Shown: positions 47,132 to 60,912 of the stretch, in pieces
Numbering within the stretch: position 1 is the first letter of the stretch
Layout of the letters: each line of letters starts with the position of its first letter
Assembly: GCF_041734735.1 (NCBI RefSeq)
Contig: NC_134910.1
Span: 300,001-364,000, forward strand
DNA from: Babylonia areolata
Lineage: Eukaryota > Mollusca > Gastropoda > Neogastropoda > Buccinidae
DNA length: 64,000 nt
Direction: 5' to 3'
Position numbers and translations under genes: made by a program
Notes under the pieces: model-generated
What the model saw: the letters and a program-made list of their open reading frames with translations, nothing else
What the model was told of the DNA's origin: nothing
The model's database searches: none

Positions 47132-50100
47132 CTCGCACATGTATGTTACTGAGAGTGTGTGTGACTAAGATTAGGTTGCACTTATTTTTTATATGAACAG
47201 ATCAGAGGTACACTGTTCATTCATTAGTAGCACATATAAAATGATGTGTGCACTGTATCAGACAAGTGGAGGACATTGAAGAGACAGTAGTAGTACATAT
47301 AAAATGATGTGTGCACTGTATCAGACAAGTGTAGGACATTGAAGAGACAGTAGTAGCACATATAAAATGATGTGTGCACTGTATCAGACAAGTGGAGGAC
47401 ATTGAAGAGACAGTAGTAGTACATATAAAATGATGTGTGCACTGTATCAGACAAGTGGAGGACATTGAAGAGTACAGTAGTAGTACATATAAAATGATGT
47501 GTGCACTGTATCAGACAGGTGGAGGACATTGAAGAGTACAGTAGAAGCATATATAAAATGATGTGTGCACTGTATCAGACAAGTGGAGGACATTGAAGAG
47601 ACAGTAGTAGTACATATAAAATGATGTGTGCACTGTATCAGACAAGTGGAGGACATTGAAGAGACAGTAGTAGCACATATAAAATGATGTGTGCACTGTA
47701 TCAGACAAGTGGAGGACATTGAAGAGACAGTAGTAGCATATATAAAATGATGTGTGCACTGTATCAGACAAGTGGAGGACATTGAAGAGTACAGTAGTAG
47801 CACATATAAAATGATGTGTGCACTGTATCAGACAAGTGGAGGACATTGAAGAGACAGTAGTAGCACATATAAAATGATGTGTGCACTGTATCAGACAAGT
47901 GGAGGACATTGAAGAGTACAGTAGTAGTACATATAAAATGATGTGTGCACTGTATCAGACAGGTGGAGGACATTGAAGAGACAGTAGTAGTACATATAAA
48001 ATGATGTGTGCACTGTATCAGACAGGTGGAGGACATTGAAGAGACAGTAGTAGCACATATAAAATGATGTGTGCACTGTATCAGACAAGTGGAGGACATT
48101 GAAGAGTACAGTAGTAGCACATATAAAATGATGTGTGCACTGTATCAGACAAGTGGAGGACATTGAAGAGTACAGTAGTAGTACATTTATTTACCACACA
48201 AATAGTTCATGTCAGTTTCTTTTTCTTGTGAAGATTATGGAAATATACTGTGTAAAGCAATGCCTGTGTAAACATCTATGTTTTTGCTATTTGTGCACTT
48301 GTTTATGAGTATGATATCTTTTATTTGCAGTATTTATTATTAGCTGATAATAAATCAGCTGTTATATCATTATTACTGATTGTATTTTACTTTTTTTTTT
48401 GCTCATGTGTTTCAGGTGTCCTTGTCAACACTGACAACTTCCATCCAGTGGACTTTATGTTTTTCTTCCCAGAATCAGCATTCCAACTCGTGGCTGACCA
48501 GTCTAATCCCACAATCAGCATTCCAACTCATGGCTGACCAGTCTAATCCCACAATCAGCATTCCAACCCATGACTGACCAGTCTAATCCCACAATCAGCA
48601 TTCCAACTCATGGCTGACCAGTCTAATCCCACAATCAGCATTCCAACACATGGCTGACCAGTCTAATCTGCATGCAGAGGAGCATCCCTTTCACTTCGCC
48701 TGTAGAGCCAACAGATCAGCTGAAGATGCCATTAGCATAGGTCTCTACCACGTCCTCAGACATCTTGAAAATCCTAGCAGCTATGCCAGGATCCTTTTCT
48801 TTGCATTCAGATTAGACTTCCCCCCCACACCCCATCAACACAACACCCTCCTCCCCCACACCCCATCAACACAACACCCTCCCCCACACCCCATCAACAC
48901 AACACCCTCCCCCACACCCCATCAACACAACACCCTTCTCCCCCACACCCCATCAACACAACACCCTCTCCCCCACACCCCATCAACACAACACACTCTC
49001 CCCCACACCCCTTCAACACAACACCCTTCTCCACACCCCATCAACACAAGACCCTCCCCCATCAACACAACACACTCTCCCCCACACCCCATCAACACAA
49101 CATCCTCCCCCACACCCCATCAACACAACACCCTCCCCCATCAACACAACACACTCTCCCCCACACCCCATCAACACAACACCCTCCCCCATCAACACAA
49201 CACACTCTCCCCCACACCCCATCAACACAACACACTCTCCCCCACACCCCATCAACACAACACACTCTCCCCCACACCCCATCAACACAACACCCTCCCC
49301 CATCAACACAACACCCTTCTCCCCCACACCCCATCAACACAACACACTCTCCCCCACACCCCATCAACACAACATCCTCCCCCACACCCCATCAACACAA
49401 CACCCTTCTCCCCCACACCCCATCAACACAACATCCTCCCCCACACCCCATCAACACAACATCCTCCCCCATCAACACAACACACTCTCCCCCCACACCC
49501 CATCAACACAACACCCTTCTCCCCCATCAACACAACACACTCTCCCCCACACCCCATCAACACAACACCCTTCTCCCCCACACCCCATCAACACAACACC
49601 CTTCTCCACACCCCATCAACACAAGACCCTCCCCCATCAACACAACACACTCTCCCCCACACCCCATCAACACAACATCCTCCCCCACACCCCATCAACA
49701 CAACATCCTCCCCCATCAACACAACACACTCTCCCCCACACCCCATCAACACAACACCCTTCTCCCCCACACCCCATCAACACAACACCCTCTCCCCCAC
49801 ACCCCATCAACACAACACCCTTCTCCCCCACACCCCATCAACACAACACCCTTCTCCACACCCCATCAACACAACACCTTCCCCCACACCCCATCAACAC
49901 AACACCCTTCTCCCCCACACCCCATCAACACAACACCCTTCTCCACACCCCATCAACACAACACACTCTCCCCCACACCCCATCAACACAACACACTCTC
50001 CCCCACACCCCATCAACACAACACACTTCCCCATCAACACAACATCCTCCCCCACACCCCATCAACACAACACCCTTCTCCCCCACACCCCATCAACACA

Positions 50101-53100
50101 ACACCCTTCTCCACACCCCATCAACACAACACCCTCCCCCACACCCCATCAACACAACACCCTCCCCCACACCCCTTCAACACAACACCCTTCTCCACCA
50201 CACCCCATCAACACAACACCCTTCTCCCCCACACCCCATCAACACAACACCCTTCTCCACCACACCCATCAACACAACACCCTCCCCCATCAACACAACA
50301 CCCTTCTCCACCACACCCCATCAACACAACACCCTTCTCCACCACACCCATCAACACAACACCCTCCCCCATCAACACAACACCCTTCTCCACCACACCC
50401 CATCAACACAACAGGATGTACAGGCTGCCACCAGCAGACCAACACCAACAACACACCCAGCAGACCAACACCAACAACACACCCAACAGACCAACACCAA
50501 CAACACACCCAACAGACCAACACCAACAACACACCCAACAGACCAACACCAACAACACACCCAACAGACCAACACCAACAACACACCCAACAGACCAACA
50601 CCAACAGCACACCCAGCAGACCAACACCAACAGCATACCCAACAGACCAACACCAACAACACACCCAGCAGACCAACACCAACAGCACACCCAACAGACC
50701 AACACCAACAGCACACCCAGCAGACCAACACCAACAACACACCCAGCAGACCAACACCAACAACACACCCAGCAGACCAACACCAACAGCACACCCAGCA
50801 GACCAACACCAACAGCATACCCAACAGACCAACACCAACAACACACCCAACAGACCAACACCAACAACACACCCAGCAGACCAACACCAACAACATACCC
50901 AGCAGACCAACACCAACAACATACCCAGCAGAAATTTGCGGCCAAGGCGGTCCATGCATGCGATGGTCAGCAGATTGCCGGGCAGGTTGGACAGGGCGGT
51001 CAGAAAGCCCTCCAGGTAAACCACCTCCCCCACCTCCGTACACTCCACACTGCTGCTGTTCTGCTTGTCGCTGCTGTTGCTGTGGCCCGGCTCGCACACT
51101 GTCCCCCCGTTCTTGTCGATGCGGTTAAAGAGCTCAGGGAACCACATGAACAGTCCGTAGTATCTGCAACAGTGTGTGGTGTCCTTGACTGATGATGATA
51201 TAGATACTTTACATGTACAGTGTGTGGTGTCCTTGACTGATGATGATATAGATACTTTACATGTACAGTGTGTGGTGTCCTTGACTGATGATGATGATAT
51301 AGATACTTTACATGTACAGTGTGTGGTGTCCTTGACTGATGATGATATAGATACTTTACATGTACAGTGTGTGGTGTCCTTGATTTATGATGATATAGAT
51401 ACTTTACATGTACAGTGTGTGGTGTCCTTGACTGATGATGATACAGATACTTTACATGTACAGTGTGTGGTGTCCTTGATTTATGATGATATAGATACTT
51501 TACATGTACAGTGTGTGGTGTCCTTGATTTATGATGATACAGATACTTTACATGTACAGTGTGTGGTGTCCTTGATTTATGATGATATAGATACTTTACA
51601 TGTACAGTGTGTGGTGTCCTTGACTGATGATGATACAGATACTTTACATGTACAGTGTGTGGTGTCCTTGACTGATGATGATGATATAGATACTTTACAT
51701 GTACAGTGTGTGGTGTCCTTGACTGATGATGATGATATAGATACTTTACATGTACAGTGTGTTGTGTCCTTGACTGATGATGATGATATAAATACTTTAC
51801 ATGTACAGTGTGTGGTGTCCTTGATTTATGATGATATAAATACTTTACATGTACAGTGTGTGGTGTCCTTGACTGATGATGATACAGATACTTTACATGT
51901 ACAGTGTGTGGTGTCCTTGACTGATGATGATATAGATACTTTACATGTACAGTGTGTGGTGTCCTTGACTGATGATGATACAGATACTTTACATGTACAG
52001 TGTGTGGTGTCCTTGACTGATGATGATGATATAGATACTTTACATGTACAGTGTGTGGTGTCCTTGACTGATGATGATACAGATACTTTACATGTACAGT
52101 GTGTGGTGTCCTTGACTGATGATGATATAGATACTTTACATGTACAGTGTGTGCTGTCCTTGACTGATGATGATATAGATACTTTACATGTACAGTGTGT
52201 GGTGTCCTTGACTGATGATGATGATATAGATACTTTACATGTACAGTGTGTGGTGTCCTTGACTGATGATGATCATCAGGCTGTGAGATAGGGGTGTGTA
52301 GCAGATGAAGTGTGTTTCTGTACAGGCTGTGAGATAGGGGTGTGTAGCAGTTGAAGTGTGTTTCTGTACAGGCTGTGAGATAGGGGTGTGTAGCAGTTGG
52401 CAATGGCAAAGTTGGTCACCAGTAATACACATCCAACACTCACCCAAAAGCAATGGCAAAGTTGATCACCAGTAAAACACATCCTACACTCACCCAAAAG
52501 CAATGGCAAAGTTGGTGACCAGTAATACACATGCAACACTCACCCAAAAGCAATGGCAAAGTTGGTGACCAGTAATACACATGCAACACTCACCCAAAAG
52601 CAATGGCAAAGTTGGTGACCAGTAATACACATCCTACACTCACCCAAAAGCAATGGCAAAGTTGGTCACCAGTAAAATACATCCTACACTCACCCAAAAG
52701 CAATGGCAAAGTTGATCACCAGTAAAACACATCCTACACTCACCCAAAAGCAATGGCAAAGTTGGTCACCAGTAAAATACATCCTACACTCACCCAAAAG
52801 CAATGGCAAAGTTGGTCACCAGTAAAACACATCCTACACTCACCCAAAAGCAATGGCAAAGTTGGTGACCAGTAAAACACATCCAACACTCACCCAAAAG
52901 CAATGGCAAAGTTGGTCACCAGTAAAACACATCCAACACTCACCCAAAAGCAATGGCAAAGTTGGTCACCAGTAAAACACATCCTACACTCACCCAAAAG
53001 CAATGGCAAAGTTGGTCACCAGTAAAACACAAGTGGTGGAAAGCAGAGGGGGGCGGAACAACTGCAGCACATTGTCCAACATCTGTGGGAACACACAGCA

Positions 53101-56100
53101 AGCAGCATCATGTCACTGGGGCTGTCTCTAGAGGCGACACTCTCAGGAATGTTGACAGACAGTGTAAGACATGACTCACTGGGGATGATGTCAACACAGC
53201 AGGACAATGCACACAGACAGACAGACAGACAACAATGATGATAACAATGAGCTACATGATGACAATGATGATGACAATGAGCTACATGACGACAATGATT
53301 ATAACAATGAGCTACATGATGACAATGATGATGACAATGAGCTACATGATGACAATGATGATTATAACAATGAGCTACATGATGACAATGATGATGACTA
53401 TGAGCTACGTGACGACAATGATGATTATAACAATGAGCTACATGATGACAATGATGATGACAATGAGCTACATGACGACAATGATGATTATAACAATGAG
53501 CTACATGATGACAATGATGATGACAATGAGCTACATGACGACAATGATGATTATAACAATGAGCTACATGACGACAATGATGATGACAATGAGCTACGTG
53601 ACGACAATGATGATTATAACAATGAGCTACATGATGACAATGATGATGACAATGAGCTACGTGACGACAATGATGATTATAACAATGAGCTACATGACGA
53701 CAATGATGATGACAATGAGCTACGTGACGACAATGATGATTATAACAATGAGCTACATGATGACAATGATGATGACAATGAGCTACGTGACGACAATGAT
53801 GATTATAACAATGAGCTACATGACGACAATGATGATGACAATGAGCTACGTGACGACAATGATGATGACAATGAGCTACGTGACGACAATGATGATGATG
53901 ACAATGAGCTACATGACGACAATGATTATAACAATGAGCTACGTGACGACAATGATGATAACAATGAGCTACATGACGACAATGATGATTATAACAATGA
54001 GCTACGATGATGATGACAATGAGCTACGTGATGACAATGATGATAACAATGAGCTACGTGATGACAATGATTATAACAATGAGCTACATGACGACAATGA
54101 TGATTATAACAATGAGCTACAATGATGATGACAATGAGCTACGTGATGACAATGATGATGACAATGAGCTACATGATGACAATGATTATGACAATGAGCT
54201 ACGTGATGACAATGATTATAACAATGAGCTACATGACGACAATGATGATGACAATGAGCTACGTGACGACAATGATGATGACAATGAGCTACGTGACGAC
54301 AATGATGATGACAATGAGCTACATGACGACAATGATGATGACAATGAGCTACGTGACGACAATGATGATTATAACAATGAGCTACATGACGACAATGATG
54401 ATGACAATGAGCTACGTGACGACAATGATGATTATAACAATGAGCTACATGACGACAATGATGATGACAATGAGCTACGTGATGACAATGATGATGACAA
54501 TGAGCTACGTGACGACAATGATGACAATGAGCTACATGACGACAATGATTATAACAATGAGCTACATGACGACAATGATGATAACAATGAGCTACATGAC
54601 GACAATGATGATTATAACAATGAACTACGATGATGATGACAATGAGCTACGTGATGACAATGATGATAACAATGAGCTACGTGATGACAATGATGATGAC
54701 AATGAGCTACGTGATGACAATGATTATAACAATGAGCTACATGACGACAATGATGATTATAACAATGAGCTACAATGATGATGACAATGAGCTACGTGAT
54801 GACAATGATGATAACAATGAGCTACGTGATGACAATGATTATGACAATGAGCTACATGACGACAATGATTATAACAATGAGCTACATGATGACAATGATG
54901 ATGACAATGAGCTACGTGACGACAATGATGATGACAATGAGCTACGTGACGACAATGATGATGACAATGAGCTACATGACGACAATGATGATTATGACAA
55001 TGAGCTACATGATGACAATGACGATGACAATGAGCTACATGACGACAATGATGATGACAATGAGCTATGTGATGACAATGATGATAACAATAAGCTACGT
55101 GACGACAATGATGATAACAATGAGCTACATGATGACAATGATGATTATAACAATGAGCTACGTGACGACAATGATGATGATGACAATGAGCTACATGACG
55201 ACAATGATGATTATAACAATGAGCTACGTGACGACAATGATGATGATGACAATGAGCTACATGATGACAATGATGATTATAACAATGAGCTACGTGACGA
55301 CAATGATGATGATGACAATGAGCTACGTGATGACAATGATTATAACAATGAGCTACGTGATGACAATGATGATTATAACAATGAGCTACATGACGACAAT
55401 GATGATGACAATGAGCTACGTGACGACAATGATGATGACTATGAGCAACATGACGACAACAGAACTGACTGATCGACAGCAAGAAGTCTCCCGTTTCAAC
55501 TCTTCACTGGTCTCCACACCAACAGGGGAGGTCACTCCTCTGTCTGACTTGTCACTGGCTATCACCAGCCTGGAGATCTGAAACAGGACATAGAACCAGG
55601 CTACACAGTCTGTCTACACCCTGTGGTGACCCCTGTCAGTCTGTCTGTCTTCACCCTATGTGTGACCCCTGTCAGTCTGTCTACACCCTATGTGTGACCC
55701 CTGTCAGTCTGTCTACACCCTATGTGTGACCCCTGTCAGTCAGTCTGTCTACACCCTATGTGTGACCCCTGTCAGTCAGTCTTCACCCTATGTGTGACCC
55801 CTGTCAGTCTGTCTTCACCCTATGTGTGACCCCTGTCAGTCAGTCTGTCTTCACCCTATGTGTGACCCCTGTCAGTCAGTCTGTCTACACCCTATGTGTG
55901 ACCCCTGTCAGTCAGTCTGTCTTCACCCTATGTGTGACCCCTGTCAGTCTGTCTTCACCCTATGTGTGACCCCTGTCAGTCAGTCTGTCTACACCCTATG
56001 TGTGACCCCTGTCAGTCTGTCTACACCCTATGTGAGACCCCAGTCAGTCAGTCTGTCTACACCCTATGTGTGACCCCTGTCAGTCTGTCTTCACCCTATG

Positions 56101-59100
56101 TGTGACCCCTGTCAGTCTGTCTACACCCTATATGTGACCCCTGTCAGTCTGTCTTCACCCTATGTGTGACCCCTGTCAGTCTGTCTGTCTTCACCCTATG
56201 TGTGACCCCTGTCAGTCTGTCTTCACCCTATGTGTGACCCCTGTCAGTCTGTCTTCACCCTATGTGTGACCCCTGTCAGTCTGTCTTCACCCTATGTGTG
56301 ACCCCTGTCAGTCTGTCTGTCTTCACCCTATGTGTGACCCCTGTCAGTCTGTCTGTCTTCACCCTATGTGTGACCCCAGTCAGTCAGTCTGTCTTCACCC
56401 TATGTGTGACCCCTGTCAGTCAGTCAGTCTTCACCCTATGTGTGACCCCTGTCAGTCAGTCTGTCTTCACCCTATGTGTGACCCCTGTCAGTCAGTCTTC
56501 AACCTATGTGTGACCCCTATCAGTCAGTCTGTCTACACCCTATGTGTGACCCCTGTCAGTCAGTCAGTCTTCACCCTATGTGTGACCCCTGTCAGTCAGT
56601 CTGTCTTCACCCTATGTGTGACCCCTGTCAGTCTGTCTTCACCCTATGTGTGACCCCTGTCAGTCAGTCTGTCTTCACCCTATGTGTGACCCCTGTCAGT
56701 CTGTCTTCACCCTATGTGTGACCCCTGTCAGTCAGTCTTCACCCTATGTGTGACCCCTGTCAGTCAGTCTTCACCCTATGTGTGACCCCTGTCAGTCAGT
56801 CTGTCTTCACCCTATGTGTGACCCCTGTCAGTCAGTCAGTCTATGTGTGACCCCTGTCAGTCAGTCTGTCTTCACCCTATGTGTGACCCCAGTCAGTCAG
56901 TCTTCAACCTATGTGTGGCCCCTGTCAGTCAGTCTGTCTACACCCTATGTGTGACCCCTGTCAGTCTGTCTTCACCCTATGTGTGACCCCTGTCAGTCAG
57001 TACATGTGTACTATGTATGTGGAGTGATGGCCTAGAGGTAACGCGTCCGCCTAGGAAACAAGAAAATCTGAGCACGCAGGTTCGAATCACGGTCAGCGGC
57101 CGATATTTTCTCCCCCTCCACTAGACCTTGAGTGGTGGTCTGGACGCTAGTCATTTGGATGAGACGATAAACCGAGGTCCAGTGTGCAGCATGCACTTAG
57201 CGCACGTAAAAGAACCCACGGCAACAAAAGGATTGTTCCTGGCAAAATTCTCTAGAAAAATCCACTTCGATAGGAAAAGCAAATAAAAAACCGCACGCAG
57301 GAAAAAAATACAAAAAAATGGGTGGCGCTGTAGTGTAGCGACGTGCTCTCCCTGGGGAGAGCAGCCCGAACTTCACACAGAGAAATCTGTTGTGATAAAA
57401 AGAAATACAAATACAAATATGATTAAAAAAAAAAAAGAAGAAAGGCCAGATGGAGGAGGGAGGGATCTGAACTGACTGACCTCAAAGTGTGAGCGTGACT
57501 TGTTGGAGCGGTGCACCTTCTTCAGCACACTGATGGCCTGGTCATCCCTCCCCATCTGCCACACACACCTTGCAACATTGCACAACACATCTTTCATAAA
57601 AACAAAACAAAACAACCCCCTGCCTCTCTCTCTCTCTCTATATATATATATCTATGCCCTTGCCTGAAGAAGCTTTTATATAAACTATTTATCTGTTGTC
57701 AGAAAGGGAAATTTAAATTGCATAGAAACAACCTTAAAAAAACTCACCTTCAACTTAGTTCAAGACAGTACTACAAACTGCAGTCAGGAACACTCACAGC
57801 AAAAAACACAAAATACGGCTTGCATGCCATGATATACACCAAGACAGTACTACAAACTGCAGTCAGGAACACTCACAGCAAAAAACACAAAATACAGCTT
57901 GCATGCCATGATATACACCAAGACAGTACTACAAACTGCAGTCAGGAACACTCACAGCAAAAAACACAAAATACGGCTTGATTGCCATCATCTATCATTG
58001 TTGCTGACAACAAGACCTGGCATGCTGGGCAGTATGTCCTGAAAAAATGTCACCACTGACCCCCACAACCTCAAGTGAAGAGCAACAAGAAACCTGGTCA
58101 ACTGTCTGTCAACACAGAACCTCCCAGCAAACAGCACACACAACTCACATGGGGGGGTCACATGAGTGAGGCGAGAAGAGAAGAGAGTTATGGGGCAAGG
58201 TGGAACAGCAAGTAGTCAGTGTTACTCTCCATTCAGACAAGGTGGAACAGCAAGTAGTCAGTGTTACTCTCCATTCAGACAAGGTGGAACAGCAAGTAGT
58301 CAGTGTTACTCTCCATTCAGACAAGGTGGAACAGGACGTAGTCAGTGTTACTCTCCATTCAGACAAGGTGGAACAGCAAGTAGTCAGTGTTACTCTCCAT
58401 TCAGACAAGGTGGAACAGCAAGTAGTTAGTGTTACTCTCCATTCAGACAAGGTGGAACAGGACGTAGTCAGTGTTACTCTCCATTCAGACAAGGTGGAAC
58501 AGCAAGTACAGTCAGTGTTACTCTCCATTCAGACAAGGTGGAACAGGACGTAGTCAGTGTTACTCTCCATTCAGACAAGGTGGAACAGGACGTAGTCAGT
58601 GTTACTCTGCATTCAGACAAGGTGGAACAGCAAGTAGTCAGTGTTACTCTCCATTCAGACAAGGTGGAACAGCAAGTACAGTCAGTGTTACTCTCCATTC
58701 AGACAAGGTGGAACAGGACGTAGTCAGTGTTACTCTGCATTCAGACAAGGTGGAACAGCAAGTACTGTCAGTGTTACTCTCTGTCTCACCATCACCACCA
58801 CCACACCCATCACCATCATTACCACCACAACCCCCCCCCCCCCCCTCACCTTGAGGAGAAACTTGGGGCTCTCCGGCATGAGAACGAAGATGGCAGCGGA
58901 GGTGAGACTGGGCAGGGTGCAGAGCGCCACGAAGATTCTCCAGCTGTCGTAGGTGAAGTCTGAGGAGACGTAGCCTAGCGACTTGTGTGGGATCACCAGC
59001 CATGCCAACCCTGCACCCACACAGCACACAATACTGTATCATCTACCCAGCCACTACAACCCTGCACCACACACAGCACACAATACTGTATCATCTACCC

Positions 59101-60822
59101 AGTCACACCAACCCTGCACCACACACAGCACACAATACTGTATCATCTACCCAGCTACACCAACCCTGCATCCCACACACAGCACACAATACTGTATCAT
59201 CTACCCAGCTGCACCAACCCTGCACCCCACACAGCACACAATACTGTATCATCTACCCAGCTGCACCAACCCTGCACCCCACACAGCACACAATACTGTA
59301 TCATCTACCCAGTCACACCAACCCTGCACCCCACACAGCACACAATACTGTATCATCTACCCAGTCACACCAACCCTGCACCCCACACAGCACACAATAC
59401 TGTATCATCTACCCAGCTACACCAACCCTGCACCACACACAGCACACAATACTGTATCATCTACCCAGTCACACCAACCCTGCACCACACAGCACACAAT
59501 ACTGTATCATCTACCCAGCTACACCAACCCTGCACCACACACAGCACACAATACTGTATCATCTACCCAGTCACACCAACCCTGCACCCCACACAGCACA
59601 CAATACTGCATCATCTACCCAGTCACACCAACCCTGCACCACACAGCACACAATACTGTATCATCTACCCAGTCATCCCAACCCTGCACCCCACACAGCA
59701 CACACAGTACAGAAAATTCACTTCCAGTTCTTTAACACAACTCACACACATCCCAATACACTGAAAGCCATATCACAGTACAGAAAATTCACTTCCAATT
59801 CTTTAACACCACTCACACACATCCCAATACACTGAAAGCCATATCACAGTACTGAAAATTCACTTCCAATTCTTTAACACCACTCACACACATCCCAATA
59901 CACTGAAAGCCATATCACAGTACAGAAAATTCACTTCCAATTCTTTAACACCACTCACACACATCCCAATACACTGAAAGCCATATCACAGTACTGAAAA
60001 TTCACTTCCAATTCTTTAACACCACTCACACACATCACAATACACTGAAAGCTCTATCACAGTACAGAAAATTCACTTCCAATTCTTTAATACCAATCAA
60101 ACATCACAATGCATTCAAAATCTACAATCTAAAGAACAAAATTTCAAAACATTTACACCCTCCTCCCTGCCCAGTACACATCACCACACACAAACAGGTC
60201 ATCTGAAAAGCGCTAAATAGATGTAGCACTGTTATCGTCATCATTCCTAACTCCCTCAACAAGAAGCGAGGGTGCTGTCCCCTGACCTGCTGCGACGATG
60301 TTTCCCGCCATCCAGAAGGTGGCCAGCACTGAAATCATGGACCCGCGCCGCACCCTGGACTGGAACTCCGTGAAGTAGGTGAAGATAACAGGTATGCTGC
60401 CACCCACCCTGAACACAGCATCGTCACCATCATCGTCATCATCATCATCATCACTGACATCATCATCATCGTCGTCATCATCATCATCGACATCATCATC
60501 TTCATCGTCATCATCATCATCATCAACTGACATCCTCATCCTCATGAAGGCTGTCACCTTACTGATGTAAGACAGAGCTTACAGGTCAGGATGTCAGTGA
60601 AGGGCTGTAAGACAGAGCTTACAGGTCAGGATGTCAGTGAAGGGCTGTCACCTTACTGAGGTAAGACAGCTTACAGGTCAGGATGTCAGTGAAGGGCTGT
60701 CACCTCACTGAGGTAAGACACAGCTTACAGATCAGGAGGTCATTTCACCAAGGTTTAGCAGTCATATAATGGTGTCATTTCACTTTGTGTGTGCATGTGT
60801 GCGTGCGTGTGTGTATGCATGC

Positions 60823-60912
<90 letters not shown>

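Noticed and set aside
48650-51019. A 789-codon + strand ORF with Pro/His/Thr/Gln repeats
   Set aside because: Only its first 50 codons (LINE RT fragment) are non-repetitive; the rest is two minisatellites and antisense of SV2-like exon 7.
51000-52409. 469-codon minus ORF and 371-codon plus ORF
   Set aside because: 48/51-bp periodicity keeps frames open on both strands inside an intron.
53207-55581. ORFs encoding NDDDNELHD repeats, resembling an acidic repeat protein
   Set aside because: The array lies within the intron between SV2-like exons 6 and 5 on the other strand, units are multiples of three and adjacent frames are equally open.
57021-57105. Possible tRNA gene (A and B boxes)
   Set aside because: No cloverleaf with paired acceptor stem is seen and the sequence continues into a SINE body, so it is the tRNA-derived SINE head.
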